NCBI RefSeq assembly: GCF_900005615.1
Contig: NZ_LN832559.1
Location: forward strand, 1,952,837 to 2,016,836
DNA length: 64,000 bases
DNA from: Paracoccus aminovorans
GTDB taxonomy: Bacteria; Pseudomonadota; Alphaproteobacteria; Rhodobacterales; Rhodobacteraceae
Direction of reading: 5' to 3'
Shown here: one piece after another, positions 18,136 to 28,397 of the stretch
How the letters are laid out: each line of letters begins with the position of its first letter
How positions within the stretch are numbered: position 1 is the first letter of the stretch
The notes under the pieces: generated by a model
The model's input: the letters and a program-made list of their open reading frames with translations, nothing else
Told to the model about the DNA's origin: nothing
Databases searched by the model: none
Translations under genes and position numbers: made by a program

Positions 18136-20201
18136 GACTGACGGTCGAGGACATCTTTGCCCTGCTGCCCGCCTATATGCGGCTGCGCGACGCCGACCAG
18201 GGCGCGGCCGGCAAGAGCCGCCTTGCGCCCGGCGACGACCGCGAAGCGGTCGAGTTCGGGCCGCTGCACACGCTCGCCTCGCTGATCGCGCGCGAGGCGC
18301 AGGTGGTCGGCGAACAGATCGACCAGCTTTACGACGACGCCTTCATCGAAACCTGCGCGCCCTGGGTCGTGGCCTATCTGGGCGATCTTCTGGGCGTGCG
18401 CGGGCTGTCGCAGATTCCGGGCGGGCCCGACCTGCGGGCGCGCGTCGCCGATGCGCTGGCGCTGCGGGCGCGCAAGGGCACGCTGCGGGCGCTGGAGCAC
18501 GCCGCCTGGGAAAGCTCCGACCTGCCGGTGATGGCGGTGGAATACGACCGAAAGCTGGTCCATGCCCAGTCGATGCGGCTGACGCATCCCGCCATGGGCG
18601 CGGCGGTGGACCTGCGCGACAAGCCGGGGCTGGCACGGATCGGCGCGGCTTACGAACGCGCCTCGCGCGGGGTCGAGGTGCGGCGCATCGACAGCATGGG
18701 CGGGCGCTGGAACCTCGGCAATGTCGGGCTGCACGTCTGGCGGCTGCGCATCGCGCCGATCAGCCGCCACCAGCTGAACCCAGCCGCCAGCGGGCGGCGC
18801 ATCTTTCGTTTCCACCCGCTGGGCTGCGATGCGGCGCTCTATGACCGCGCCCCGGCCCGGCCGCCGATCGAGCAGCCGATGCGCGAGACCGCCCTGCCCA
18901 TCGCCATCACCCGCGCGCTGATGGCCGAGGATCCCGGCCGCTTCTATGGCGAGGATCGGGCGATCCAGGTCTGGGCGGGCGCCAACCCGATCCCGCTGAC
19001 CGAGATCCGCGCCGCGCATCTGGGCGACCGCGCCACAGGCGGGACCGAGCCCTGGAATCGCGCCCCCCTGCCCGCGCTGACGCTGATCGACCCGGAACTG
19101 GGCCGGCTGGTCGTCGGCCAGAACCGCGCCGGCCCGATCCGCGTCAGCTGCCGCTTCGCCCGCGCCTTCGACATCGGCGGCGGCGAGCAGGACCGCAGCG
19201 CCTCGCTGGGCTCGATCGAGAATCCGGCGATCCTGCCGCCCTCGGCGCTGGTGGCGACACGGGTAACGGACGCGGGCGGCACGGGCACGTTCCTGCTGGA
19301 CCAGAGCACGCATTACCGCAGCGGCAGCAGCATCGACGTGCCCGACGACGGGCTGTTGCGCATCCTCGCCAGCGACGGCCGTTGGCCGACGCTGCGCCTG
19401 CCCGCGACGCTGACCATCACGCTGGGCCGCAATGCCCGGGTCGAGTTGAACGGGTTGCGCATGCACGGCGGCCAGATCCGGCTGCGCGGCAATGCCGCCG
19501 CCCCCGGCACGCTGGTCCTGCGCGACTGCACGCTGGTCCCCGGTCATGCGCTGGACCGCGACGGCGATCCGGTCTCGCCCGGCGCGGTCTCGCTGCTGGT
19601 CGAGGCGAATGGCGCGGCGATCCTGTGCGAGCGCGTGGTGACCGGGCCGGTGCGGCTGGTCTCGGACGTCGAGGCGGGGTTCAGCGACTGCATCATCGAC
19701 GCGGGCAGCGCGGAGGCGCGGGCGATCTTCGCGCCGCCGAACGCCGCCCGCCACGCGATCAGCCTGACGCGCTGCACCGTCCGCGGCCGGGTCGAGACCG
19801 ACGCCTTCACCGGCGGGCTGACCGCCGAGGACGAGACCGCCGAGGGCCTGCCCGCCACCACCGACACGCTGTTTCTGGGCAGCGCGCCCGCCGTCGACGC
19901 GGCGCGGCGCCAGATCGGCTGCATCCGGTTTTCGCTGGTGCCGGCAGGCTCGCAGGTGCCGCGGCTCTATCGCTGCATCCAGGGGCCGATGCCGGTCTTT
20001 GCCTGCCTGCGCCTGGCCGATCCGGGCTATTTCCTGCCGGCCGCCGGCACCGATGACGCGCTGCGCCGCGGCGCCGAGGACGGCGGCGAGATCGGCGCCG
20101 GCAATCGCGCCGGCCTGACCTTCCGCGACGACAATATCGCCCGCAGCATCCAGGACTTCCTGCGCTTCGGCCATGCGGCGGGGATTTTCCATGAGACGTG
20201 A
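18132..20201 (+). CDS. gpI-like tail protein with C-terminal beta-helix-like region
   Basis: The 689-residue product begins like tail protein I: LTVEDIFALLPAYMRLRDAD, LHTLASLIAREAQVVGEQID and PWVVAYLGDLLGVRGLSQIP. After about residue 230 it becomes beta-rich, and residues about 400-620 contain rungs such as LRMHGGQIRLRGNAAAPGTL and LLVEANGAAILCERVVTGPV, suggestive of a right-handed beta helix. It ends with a SIQDFLRFGHAAGIF motif. The gpI part would join the wedge to the fibres. The beta-helix could be a fibre base or a host-binding surface, which is inference. It is last in the overlapping chain, with 24 bp before the fibre-like gene. Confidence 0.82.
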   Translation: MRLTVEDIFALLPAYMRLRDADQGAAGKSRLAPGDDREAVEFGPLHTLASLIAREAQVVGEQIDQLYDDAFIETCAPWVVAYLGDLLGVRGLSQIPGGPDLRARVADALALRARKGTLRALEHAAWESSDLPVMAVEYDRKLVHAQSMRLTHPAMGAAVDLRDKPGLARIGAAYERASRGVEVRRIDSMGGRWNLGNVGLHVWRLRIAPISRHQLNPAASGRRIFRFHPLGCDAALYDRAPARPPIEQPMRETALPIAITRALMAEDPGRFYGEDRAIQVWAGANPIPLTEIRAAHLGDRATGGTEPWNRAPLPALTLIDPELGRLVVGQNRAGPIRVSCRFARAFDIGGGEQDRSASLGSIENPAILPPSALVATRVTDAGGTGTFLLDQSTHYRSGSSIDVPDDGLLRILASDGRWPTLRLPATLTITLGRNARVELNGLRMHGGQIRLRGNAAAPGTLVLRDCTLVPGHALDRDGDPVSPGAVSLLVEANGAAILCERVVTGPVRLVSDVEAGFSDCIIDAGSAEARAIFAPPNAARHAISLTRCTVRGRVETDAFTGGLTAEDETAEGLPATTDTLFLGSAPAVDAARRQIGCIRFSLVPAGSQVPRLYRCIQGPMPVFACLRLADPGYFLPAAGTDDALRRGAEDGGEIGAGNRAGLTFRDDNIARSIQDFLRFGHAAGIFHET

Positions 20202-20225
20202 CGCGCAGCGTAAGGAGGACAGGAC

Positions 20226-23084
20226 ATGACCGGAGATTTCTCGCGCTGGCGCGGCCCGAACGCCCGGCGGCAAGGCTATACCGGCGTGCTGATGCAGCAG
20301 GGCCGGCTTTACACCGACAGCGACTGGAACGAGGCCCAGGCCATCCTGACCGAGCGCGCCGAGGATGCGCTGTCCCGCGTCATCGGTCCCGGCGCCACGC
20401 CCAAGACCGCACCGGGCTTTGCCGTCAGCGCCGGCGCAGGCGGCTTCCAGATCGGCGCCGGCAGCTATTGGGTCGCGGGCGTGCGGGTGGAAAACCCCGC
20501 TCCTCTGGCCTATGCCGACCAGCCCGGCGCGCCCGCGCTGGCCGACACGGTGCAGGACGGCGCCGAACTGCTGATCCATCTGGAGCTGCGCAAGGACCAG
20601 GTTTCGGCGCTGCAGGACGGGCTGCTGGCCGATCCGGCGCTGTCGGGTGTCGACACGGCGGTGCGCGAGCGGGCGCATTGGCGCGTGGGCATCCGCCCGG
20701 TGACCCTGACCGACGCCGAGCGGGCCGAGCTGATCCGCCGCGCCGGCTGCGGCCATGCACCCGAATTCGCCGACTGGCAGCCCGGCACCGGCCGAATGAG
20801 CGCCGGCACCGCCCCGGCGGCCGACCTGCCCGAGGACAGCGACTGCCTGATCCCGCCCGACGCCGGCTATCTGTCGCAGGAAAACCAGCTCTACCGCGTG
20901 CAGATCCTGCAAGGCGGCAGCCGCGCGCAGGCGCGCTTCGTCTGGTCGCGCGAGAATGGCGCTGTCCAGGCGCGGCTGGCGCGCAATGCCGCCGGCCAGT
21001 TCATCCTGCAAGGCGCGCGCGAGGACGAGGCGCTGGGTTTCCCCTCGGGCGCTTGGGTCGAGGTGATCGACGACCGCGACGCGGCGCTGGGGCGGCCCGG
21101 CACGATGGTGCGGATGACGCTGACCGACGGCATCGCCAGCTTCGCGCCGGGGATCGGCAATTTCGACCAGCTGGTGAACCCGCGGCTGCGGCGCTGGGAC
21201 CATGGCGGCACCTCGGCGCTGGGCTTGCCGCTCAGCGGGACGCCGACGCTGCTGGAACGCGGCGTGCAGGTCGCCTTCACCGACGGCAGCTACGTCGCGG
21301 GCGATGCCTGGATGTTCGAGGCCCGCGCCGCCACCGGCGCGGTGATCTGGCCGCCCTACCCCGGCGCGGCGGACGAGGCGGTGCCGCCGATGAGCTGGGG
21401 CGTGCGCCGGGTGCCCTTGGCGCTGGCCCGGCGCACGGGCGCGGGAATCGGCGGGGTCACCGACCTGCGCGCCACCTTCCCGGCGCTCAGCTGCCTGCAA
21501 GCCGAGGATGTCGGCTATGACGACAGCACCACCGGCCTGGGCGCCGAGACCGTGCAGGAGGCGATCGAGGCCCTGGCCGGCCGCTCGACCGCCGGCCTTT
21601 GCACCGTGCTGGTCCACAATCGCGACGAGCTTCGCGCCGCGGTCGAGGCGCTGGTGCCGGGCCAGAACATCCGCATCTGCCTGTCCGGCGCCAATTTCCA
21701 GCTGCAAGAGACGCTGGCCCTGACCCGGCTCGGCCATGTCACGCTGCAGGGCACCGGGCCGCAGACCGTGGTCTCGGTCGCCGAGGGCGAGGCGGCGCTG
21801 CTGTTTCAGGGCTGCGCCTCGGTCCGGGTCGTGGACCTGTCGGTGAACGGCGGCCCGAACGGCCATGGCGACAGCCACAAGGGCAGGCGCGGCGCGCTGA
21901 CCATGCTGGGTTGCGGCGATGTCGCCGTCGAGCGAGTGCGGGCGCGCTGCCGGGCGGGGCTGGACCGCGCCTCGGCCTGCATCGCCAGCGTGGGGCGGCT
22001 GGGCCGCCGGCAAGAGGTGCGCATCCGCGACTGCGTGCTGAAACCGGGCCAGGCGCAGATCGGCATCCAGATCGTGGGCGCGAGCCGCGCCATCATCGAG
22101 GACAACCTGATCCTGCCGGCCCCCGCGGCGGCCGGCTTGACCGCGCTGCGCATCGGCGCCGACGCCCGCCAGCGCGCCCTGATCGCGCGCGGCCTGCTGC
22201 GCTTCAGCGACGCGCCGCTGGATGGCCGGCCCGGGCTGATGATCCGCGCCGCCCGCCGGCCCTTCTCGGACGATCCGGTGGACCAGTTCGGCGACATTTC
22301 GGAAAGCCGGCTGAACTTCGACGGCGAAAGCCTGGAGGTGCCGATGTATCAGGGCGCCATCACCGTCCGCATGCTGCCGCTTTTCGCCTCTAACCTGCTG
22401 CGGGCGCTGGCCGGGAACCGCAAGAGCCGCATCACCACCCCGCGCGAGATGCGCCGCCATATCCGCAACCTGCTGAGCGAGGCCGCCGGCAACCGCGGCC
22501 GCGCGCTGATCGCCGGCAATACCGTGAACCTGCTGCCCGGCAAGTATTTCCGCCTGGCCGAGACGCCCTTCCTGGCGCAAGGCATCGTCATCGGCGGCGA
22601 CAGCATCGACGAGCTGCGCATCACCGGCAACCGGATCGAGGATGCCAACGACGGCATCCGCCTGGCCGCATCCGGCATGGGCGATCCGAACCCGCCGCAA
22701 TGGCGCGACCGCCCACCCGAAAACCGCATCGGTCATGCCGTCGTCAGCGGCAATACCATCACGCTGAACCCGCTGTCCTCGGCCACGCCGGCGCATGGGC
22801 TGTTCCTAGGCCATGTCGCCCGCGCCAGCATCGGCCAGAACAGCGTGACCGCCCCCGACAGCTTCCGCACCGAGTCGGTGGCGCCGCATTTCGGCATCTG
22901 CCAGTTCGGCTGGCGCGGCCCGCTGCTGACCCTGTGCGAGAACAATGTCGCGGGCATGGACAACGGCATCGCCGTGATCCCGGGCCTGGTCGATGCGGCG
23001 CAGGGCATCTGGCGGCTGCGCGACAACGCCGTGTTCCGCACCCGGCGCGCCTATGTCACCGCGCCGGGGGTCGAGGTCAGTTGA
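20226..23084 (+). CDS. DUF6519 and beta-helix fibre-like protein
   Basis: This 952-residue protein starts with the DUF6519-type block DFSRWRGPNARRQGYTGVLM, then QQGRLYTDSDWNEAQAIL. A linker near residue 430 (DVGYDDSTTGLGAETVQEAI) is the kind that precedes right-handed parallel beta helices, and the following 520 residues show repeated rungs (VTLQGTGPQTVVSV, VRIRDCVLKPGQAQIGIQIV, ISESRLNFDG, LRITGNRIEDANDGIRLA). Such architecture suits a tail fibre or surface-binding adhesin. It has its own strong Shine-Dalgarno, AAGGAGG at about 20212, unlike its coupled neighbours, so it may be made at a different level. DUF6519 proteins commonly close eCIS operons. Receptor binding is inference. Confidence 0.8.
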   Translation: MTGDFSRWRGPNARRQGYTGVLMQQGRLYTDSDWNEAQAILTERAEDALSRVIGPGATPKTAPGFAVSAGAGGFQIGAGSYWVAGVRVENPAPLAYADQPGAPALADTVQDGAELLIHLELRKDQVSALQDGLLADPALSGVDTAVRERAHWRVGIRPVTLTDAERAELIRRAGCGHAPEFADWQPGTGRMSAGTAPAADLPEDSDCLIPPDAGYLSQENQLYRVQILQGGSRAQARFVWSRENGAVQARLARNAAGQFILQGAREDEALGFPSGAWVEVIDDRDAALGRPGTMVRMTLTDGIASFAPGIGNFDQLVNPRLRRWDHGGTSALGLPLSGTPTLLERGVQVAFTDGSYVAGDAWMFEARAATGAVIWPPYPGAADEAVPPMSWGVRRVPLALARRTGAGIGGVTDLRATFPALSCLQAEDVGYDDSTTGLGAETVQEAIEALAGRSTAGLCTVLVHNRDELRAAVEALVPGQNIRICLSGANFQLQETLALTRLGHVTLQGTGPQTVVSVAEGEAALLFQGCASVRVVDLSVNGGPNGHGDSHKGRRGALTMLGCGDVAVERVRARCRAGLDRASACIASVGRLGRRQEVRIRDCVLKPGQAQIGIQIVGASRAIIEDNLILPAPAAAGLTALRIGADARQRALIARGLLRFSDAPLDGRPGLMIRAARRPFSDDPVDQFGDISESRLNFDGESLEVPMYQGAITVRMLPLFASNLLRALAGNRKSRITTPREMRRHIRNLLSEAAGNRGRALIAGNTVNLLPGKYFRLAETPFLAQGIVIGGDSIDELRITGNRIEDANDGIRLAASGMGDPNPPQWRDRPPENRIGHAVVSGNTITLNPLSSATPAHGLFLGHVARASIGQNSVTAPDSFRTESVAPHFGICQFGWRGPLLTLCENNVAGMDNGIAVIPGLVDAAQGIWRLRDNAVFRTRRAYVTAPGVEVS

Positions 23085-23232
23085 TTTCCGCTTGGGCCGA
23101 CTCGCATGCCCGTGCTAGGCTGGGAAGGTCGAGGAATGATCGTGGATCTTTGACGGCAGCCGATCGGGCGTGATGCGTCGCAAGTCGCAACACAAACAGA
23201 AGGCCGGGTTCGAATCCATCCGAGACATGGCC

Positions 23233-23254
23233 GAGGCGGGGTGAAACCCGCCTC
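23233..23254. terminator. Hairpin between eCIS operon and aspC
   Basis: A perfect 8-bp stem (GAGGCGGG/CCCGCCTC) with a 6-nt loop lies between the convergent eCIS operon and the aminotransferase gene, 8 bp from the latter's stop. Neither side has a clear T-run, so it may be a weak bidirectional or Rho-assisted terminator. Confidence 0.5.
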
Positions 23255-23262
23255 TATCCATG

Positions 23263-24832
<1,570 letters not shown>

Positions 24833-24923
24833 GCGCAATTTTAGCCAACTGCGCCGCGATTAACCGAAGATTGGGGAATCTGCTGCATCATGGCCGAAAC
24901 GAAGCCATGAACGGAAACCGCAC

Positions 24924-25439
24924 ATGCAACAGCGCAGCCCTGCCCAGACGGTGCCCGCCCTGCGGCCCCTGCCGCGCAGCAACCGGACCGAGGCTTACCT
25001 TGAAAGCCTCCAGATCCTGGAGCGCCTGCACCGCCTTCTGCTCGACCTGGTCAAGGACGAATTCGAGCGGCTGGCGCGCACCGACCTGACGCCGGTGCAG
25101 GCGCTGCTGATCTACAATCTCGGCACGGCCGAGGTGACGGCGGGCGAGCTGCGCTCGCGCGGGATGTATCAGGGCTCGAACGTGTCCTACAACCTCAAGA
25201 AGCTGGTCGAGCTGGGCTATGTCCATCACGAACGCTGCGAGATGGACCGCCGCTCGGTCCGGGTGCGGCTGACCCCCGACGGGCAAGAGGTGCGCGATTG
25301 CGTGGCGGCGCTGTTTGCGCGCCATGCCGAGGGGTTGGAGCTTTCCGGCGTATTGGACGACCCGCCCATCGAGGGCGTGAACCTGCAATGGCGGCGGGTG
25401 GAACGGTTCTGGGCAGAGCAGATCCGCTATATCTACTGA
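24924..25439 (+). CDS. ldtR: MarR-family regulator LdtR
   Basis: The 171-residue winged-helix protein has the helical dimerisation segment EAYLESLQILERLHRLLLDL, then LTPVQALLIYNLGTAEVTAGELRSRG and the recognition helix GSNVSYNLKKLVELGYVHHE, with a DRRSVRVRLTPDGQ wing. This matches LdtR of Rhizobiales and Rhodobacterales, which controls an L,D-transpeptidase gene and osmotic-stress tolerance. No ldt gene is adjacent here, so it probably acts in trans. The start ATG at 24924 is 3 codons upstream of a Pro-rich disordered N-terminus, and another ATG at 24907 is out of frame. Confidence 0.85.
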   Translation: MQQRSPAQTVPALRPLPRSNRTEAYLESLQILERLHRLLLDLVKDEFERLARTDLTPVQALLIYNLGTAEVTAGELRSRGMYQGSNVSYNLKKLVELGYVHHERCEMDRRSVRVRLTPDGQEVRDCVAALFARHAEGLELSGVLDDPPIEGVNLQWRRVERFWAEQIRYIY

Positions 25440-25505
25440 CCGCCGAAGCGCCGCACACCGATCCGAACCACCGGCCGGGGACGCTCGCTCGCCTCCCTGG
25501 CCACG

Positions 25506-25593
25506 GATATGCCCGGCCCGTCATGCTATCGGCCGAAGGGTCCGTCTCTCTCCCCTTCGACCGGCCTGGGGGTGACGGCCGGGCATATGCCCC
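25506..25593. repeat. Large imperfect inverted repeat (about 35-bp arms)
   Basis: The arms are GATATGCCCGGCCCGTCA on the left and TGACGGCCGGGCATATGC on the right, with a second inner pairing CGGCCGAAGGG against CCCTTCGACCGG. Folding would give a long interrupted hairpin of nearly 90 nt just downstream of ldtR. It lacks a T-run. It could be a dispersed palindromic repeat, an RNA-processing hairpin or a terminator. Confidence 0.65.
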
Positions 25594-25694
25594 CGTGTGG
25601 CCGCTGTGTCCGCGCTTGACCCGTGGGCGAACGCCGCGCCTCGGACGGGCGCCGCGACCCTGCGGCATGGGTCGGCAAGCGCACTGGCCCCCAA

Positions 25695-25850
25695 CAGGCT
25701 GTCGAAAAGGAATTCCAAGAGGGTGGCGGGACGGAAAATCGTTCTGGGCCCAACGAGGATCGGACCGGGAACAGGGCATTTTCGGGCGATTCGAGGCGAA
25801 TTTCTCGCCTTCCTGTCCGGCGTAGCCGCGCCGCGGGACTTTTGCAGCGC
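25695..25850 (+). repeat. Degenerate MITE-like element, copy A
   Basis: This block aligns over its whole length with the reverse complement of the element at 51424-51585. Shared strings include CAGGCTG near the left end, GGGCATTT, a 16-base GCGATTCGAGGCGAAT block, TGTCCGG and a CAGC right edge. Many substitutions and small indels separate the two, and the terminal repeats are eroded here, so this is the older copy. It has no coding capacity. Confidence 0.75.
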
Positions 25851-26075
25851 CCTTGCCATCAGCACCCTGTTAAGGGACTTTGCTTCAAGACTGTGGGATC
25901 GAAGATCTCGTCCCGCTTCAAGGGCGAGTCCGCAGCATCCGCACCCACAAAGCCCGGCCTACGTGGCTTCGCCATGATCAGGGCCGCGAACAACATGCCA
26001 AGCCGGTCGGCAAGGACCGGCCGGACGCCGGCAGGCCTCTCTCGGCCCACCGCCAATCCGCCCCGGTTCCGCCGC

Positions 26076-26504
26076 CTACCAGTGGCCGGTGTTTTCCATA
26101 CTGGCCCAGGGCTCTTGCGGCGGCAGATGCTCGCCTTCCTGCAGCAGTTCGATCGAGATATTGTCGGGACTGCGCACGAAGGCCATATGACCGTCGCGCG
26201 GTGGCCGGTTGATGGTCACGCCCGCATCCATCAGCGCCTGGCACAGGTCGTAGATATTCTCGACCCGATAGGCCAGATGCCCGAAATGCCGGCTGTCCGA
26301 AGGTAGCCCGTCGTCGCCGTCCCAGTTCCAGGTCAGTTCGACAGGACATTCCGGCTGGCCGGGCGGCGCCATGAACACCAGGGTGAAACGGCCCTTGTCG
26401 TTCTCGATCCGCCGGATCTCCTCGAGCCCCAGCAGGCGGAAGAATTCCATCGTCTTTTCAAGATCAAGCACGCGCACCATGGTATGCAGGTAGCGGATTT
26501 TCAT
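26076..26504 (-). CDS. Glyoxalase I / VOC-fold lactoylglutathione lyase-like protein
   Basis: This 142-residue protein begins MKIRYLHTMVRVLDLEKTME, with the first metal-ligand His in the usual place. It continues with RFTLVFMAPP, a VELTWNWDGDDG strand carrying the glutamate, FGHLAYRVENIYDLC with the second His, and a final SPDNISIELLQEGE with the last Glu. This is the H/E/H/E pattern of glyoxalase I, which converts the methylglyoxal-glutathione adduct to S-lactoylglutathione. The start at 26504 was preferred over the upstream TTG-type extension because the family begins at this strand and GGGAAAG precedes it. Substrate remains an inference from the fold. Confidence 0.85.
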   Translation of the reverse strand: MKIRYLHTMVRVLDLEKTMEFFRLLGLEEIRRIENDKGRFTLVFMAPPGQPECPVELTWNWDGDDGLPSDSRHFGHLAYRVENIYDLCQALMDAGVTINRPPRDGHMAFVRSPDNISIELLQEGEHLPPQEPWASMENTGHW

Positions 26505-26658
26505 CGTCTTTCCCTTCGCTTCTTGGCCCGAGACTGGCATTGCGCCGGCTCAACCGCAAGCCGGGCCGATTGGTTGCATCCGCGACCACGATACAGCCGG
26601 TTGATTGAATCGCCGGGCGGTGCCACAAGATATGCGATCAGAACGCAAGGATTCCGCC

Positions 26659-27564
26659 ATGCCCCTTACCGCCGAACAACAGGCCGAGATCGACGAGCTG
26701 CGCGCCGCGCCGCGCCCCACCCTTCGCGCCGTTTCGCAGGGGATGGAGGGGCATCTCTACCAGGCGCATCCGGTGCTGGACCACGGGCTGGTCCGGGTCG
26801 TGGATTACATGGGCGACGATGCCGCGATCACCCAGGCCGCACGGGTCAGCTATGGCCGCGGCACCAAGTCGGTGCAGAACGACGAGGGGCTGATCCGCTA
26901 CCTGATGCGGCACTGGCATTCGACCCCCTTCGAGATGTGCGAGGTCAAGTTCCACGTCAAGCTGCCGGTCTTCGTCGCCCGGCAATGGATCCGCCACCGC
27001 ACCGCCAATGTGAACGAATATTCGGCGCGCTACTCGATCCTCGACCGCGAGTTCTACATCCCCGCCCCCGAGCATCTGGCGGCGCAATCGACGGTGAACA
27101 ACCAGGGCCGGGGCGAGGTCCTGCAAGGCGACGAGGCCGCGCGCGTCTTGGACCTGCTGCGCGAGGACGCGATGCGCAGCTACGACCATTACGAGGCGAT
27201 GCTGTCGCAGGAGGGCCAGCAGGGCCTGGCCCGCGAACTGGCGCGGATGAACCTGCCGGCGAACGTCTATACGCAATGGTATTGGAAGGTGGACCTGCAC
27301 AACCTGTTCCACTTCCTGCGGCTGCGCGCCGACGCCCATGCGCAATACGAGATCCGCGCTTATGCCGAGACCATGTGCGGCATCACCCGCGACTGGGTGC
27401 CGCACGCCTATGCCGCCTTCGAGGATTACCGCCTGGGCGCGGTGCAGCTTTCGGCAAAGGGCGTTGCGGCGCTGAAGCGCCGCCTGGCGGGTGAGGCGGT
27501 CACACAGGAAAACAGCGGCATGAGCAAGGGCGAGTGGCGCGAGTTCGAGGCGGACTGGGGATGA
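26659..27564 (+). CDS. thyX: Flavin-dependent thymidylate synthase ThyX
   Basis: The 301-residue enzyme makes dTMP from dUMP using FAD and methylenetetrahydrofolate. The ThyX motif RHRX7S is intact at R112-H113-R114 to S122 ([14 protein letters not shown]). [16 protein letters not shown] precedes it, and [17 protein letters not shown] supplies the second substrate-binding block. Start 26659 ([14 protein letters not shown]) has an AAGGA Shine-Dalgarno eight bases upstream. The extension to 26605 is not supported. ThyX instead of ThyA implies thymidylate synthesis that does not produce dihydrofolate, assuming no thyA exists elsewhere. Confidence 0.95.
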   Translation: MPLTAEQQAEIDELRAAPRPTLRAVSQGMEGHLYQAHPVLDHGLVRVVDYMGDDAAITQAARVSYGRGTKSVQNDEGLIRYLMRHWHSTPFEMCEVKFHVKLPVFVARQWIRHRTANVNEYSARYSILDREFYIPAPEHLAAQSTVNNQGRGEVLQGDEAARVLDLLREDAMRSYDHYEAMLSQEGQQGLARELARMNLPANVYTQWYWKVDLHNLFHFLRLRADAHAQYEIRAYAETMCGITRDWVPHAYAAFEDYRLGAVQLSAKGVAALKRRLAGEAVTQENSGMSKGEWREFEADWG

Positions 27565-28368
27565 GGGACCTTTCCCGGCGCTGGCCTGTGCGGCCCGCTC
27601 CGGGACTCATGCCGAAATCGCAGGCGGCGAGTTCCAGCCTGTGGAAGCGCGGGATGACCACAGACTCTGCAGACTCTGCACCACCCGCCCAGACGAGTCC
27701 CGCTGTCTTTGGTTAACCGCTCCGGTCCCGGCTGGCATCGACTCCAAGGTCCGCGTCCGTTCAGACCCGAAGGCGCAGAGACGCGCGCTTGGCAATACCG
27801 GCGTGCGGCTGTGTCTTCCGCGCCGGGAACGCTGTCCTTGCAGACAGGAACCGCTGAAACAGCTCACGCCCGGGTCACCTCCGAGCGCCGCTTCATGCCC
27901 GGCTATGCGCTGGGTGCGGATGGAGCTGTCGGACAGGACCTCTCACCTGGTGAACGCGATCAACCGCGTCACCGGCTTCCTGAGCGCCCAGGGCAAGCCG
28001 ATGCCGATGCGCGACGACGCGGTGAACGCGATCCGGCGGCGGATATATTTCCGCCGCTTTGACATCAGAGCGATATTCCGCGGACAGCGCCGATTCTGCC
28101 GCCCGTGCCGGTCATGCGGCACTCTTCGGCAGCGGGCCGAGGCCGATTCGCGCAATTCGTAGATTCTTGGCCCCCAAGCGGCATACGACGCATATGGTGC
28201 TTTTGATCTCACGGCGCTGCAGAGCATTCTGCCGCAACTTTTTTCCTGCGATCGGAGTGATTTTCCACCGTGAAAGCCGGTCTTGTTCCCTGCAGGAAAG
28301 TTCACGCGCGGCTGGGGTCCAGAGCCCAGGGAGCACCGGCCGGTTGACGAATCCCTCGGCCAGAACTA
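27565..28368. other. Gene-poor stretch upstream of the imu operon
   Basis: No recognisable gene lies in these 804 bases. A tandem CAGACTCTG pair occurs at about 27662-27679 and a GCGGCGGA/TCCGCCGC hairpin at 28036-28057. A frame from about 27915 (MELSDRTSHLVNAINRVTGF) looks locally protein-like but runs out without any known domain, so it could be a decayed gene end. The final 20 bases before the LexA box form the imu promoter region. Confidence 0.5.
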
Positions 28369-28383
28369 GAACAAATATAGAAC
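28369..28383. promoter_or_regulatory. LexA (SOS) box of the imuA-imuB-dnaE2 operon
   Basis: GAAC-AAATATA-GAAC is a perfect GAAC-N7-GAAC direct repeat, the complement of the alphaproteobacterial LexA site GTTC-N7-GTTC. It lies 14 bp upstream of the imuA start, where LexA would block the promoter. A further half-site GAAC is at 28363. Confidence 0.92.
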
Positions 28384-28397
28384 AAAATGGCTGAACC

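Larger units (their letters stand above)
25440..26075. other. Gene-poor stretch between ldtR and glyoxalase gene
   Basis: I see no convincing gene in these 636 bases on either strand. Open frames here are GC-driven and carry no recognisable domain. The stretch contains a large inverted repeat (25506-25593) and a degenerate MITE-like copy (25695-25850), both listed separately. The remaining 225 bases next to the glyoxalase gene show nothing identifiable. Confidence 0.6.

Noticed and set aside
23206..23217. T-arm-like GGGTTCGAATCC suggesting a tRNA
   Set aside because: The bases on both sides do not pair as a T stem beyond two positions, and no acceptor, D or anticodon arm can be formed around it.
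25859..26056. Minus-strand 65-codon frame downstream of the glyoxalase gene
   Set aside because: No ribosome site, no known domain, and composition typical of chance frames in high-GC DNA.
27641..28162. 173-codon plus-strand frame upstream of the imu operon
   Set aside because: Only a short middle part looks protein-like, no family is recognisable and the start is arbitrary. Kept only as a note on the gene-poor stretch.
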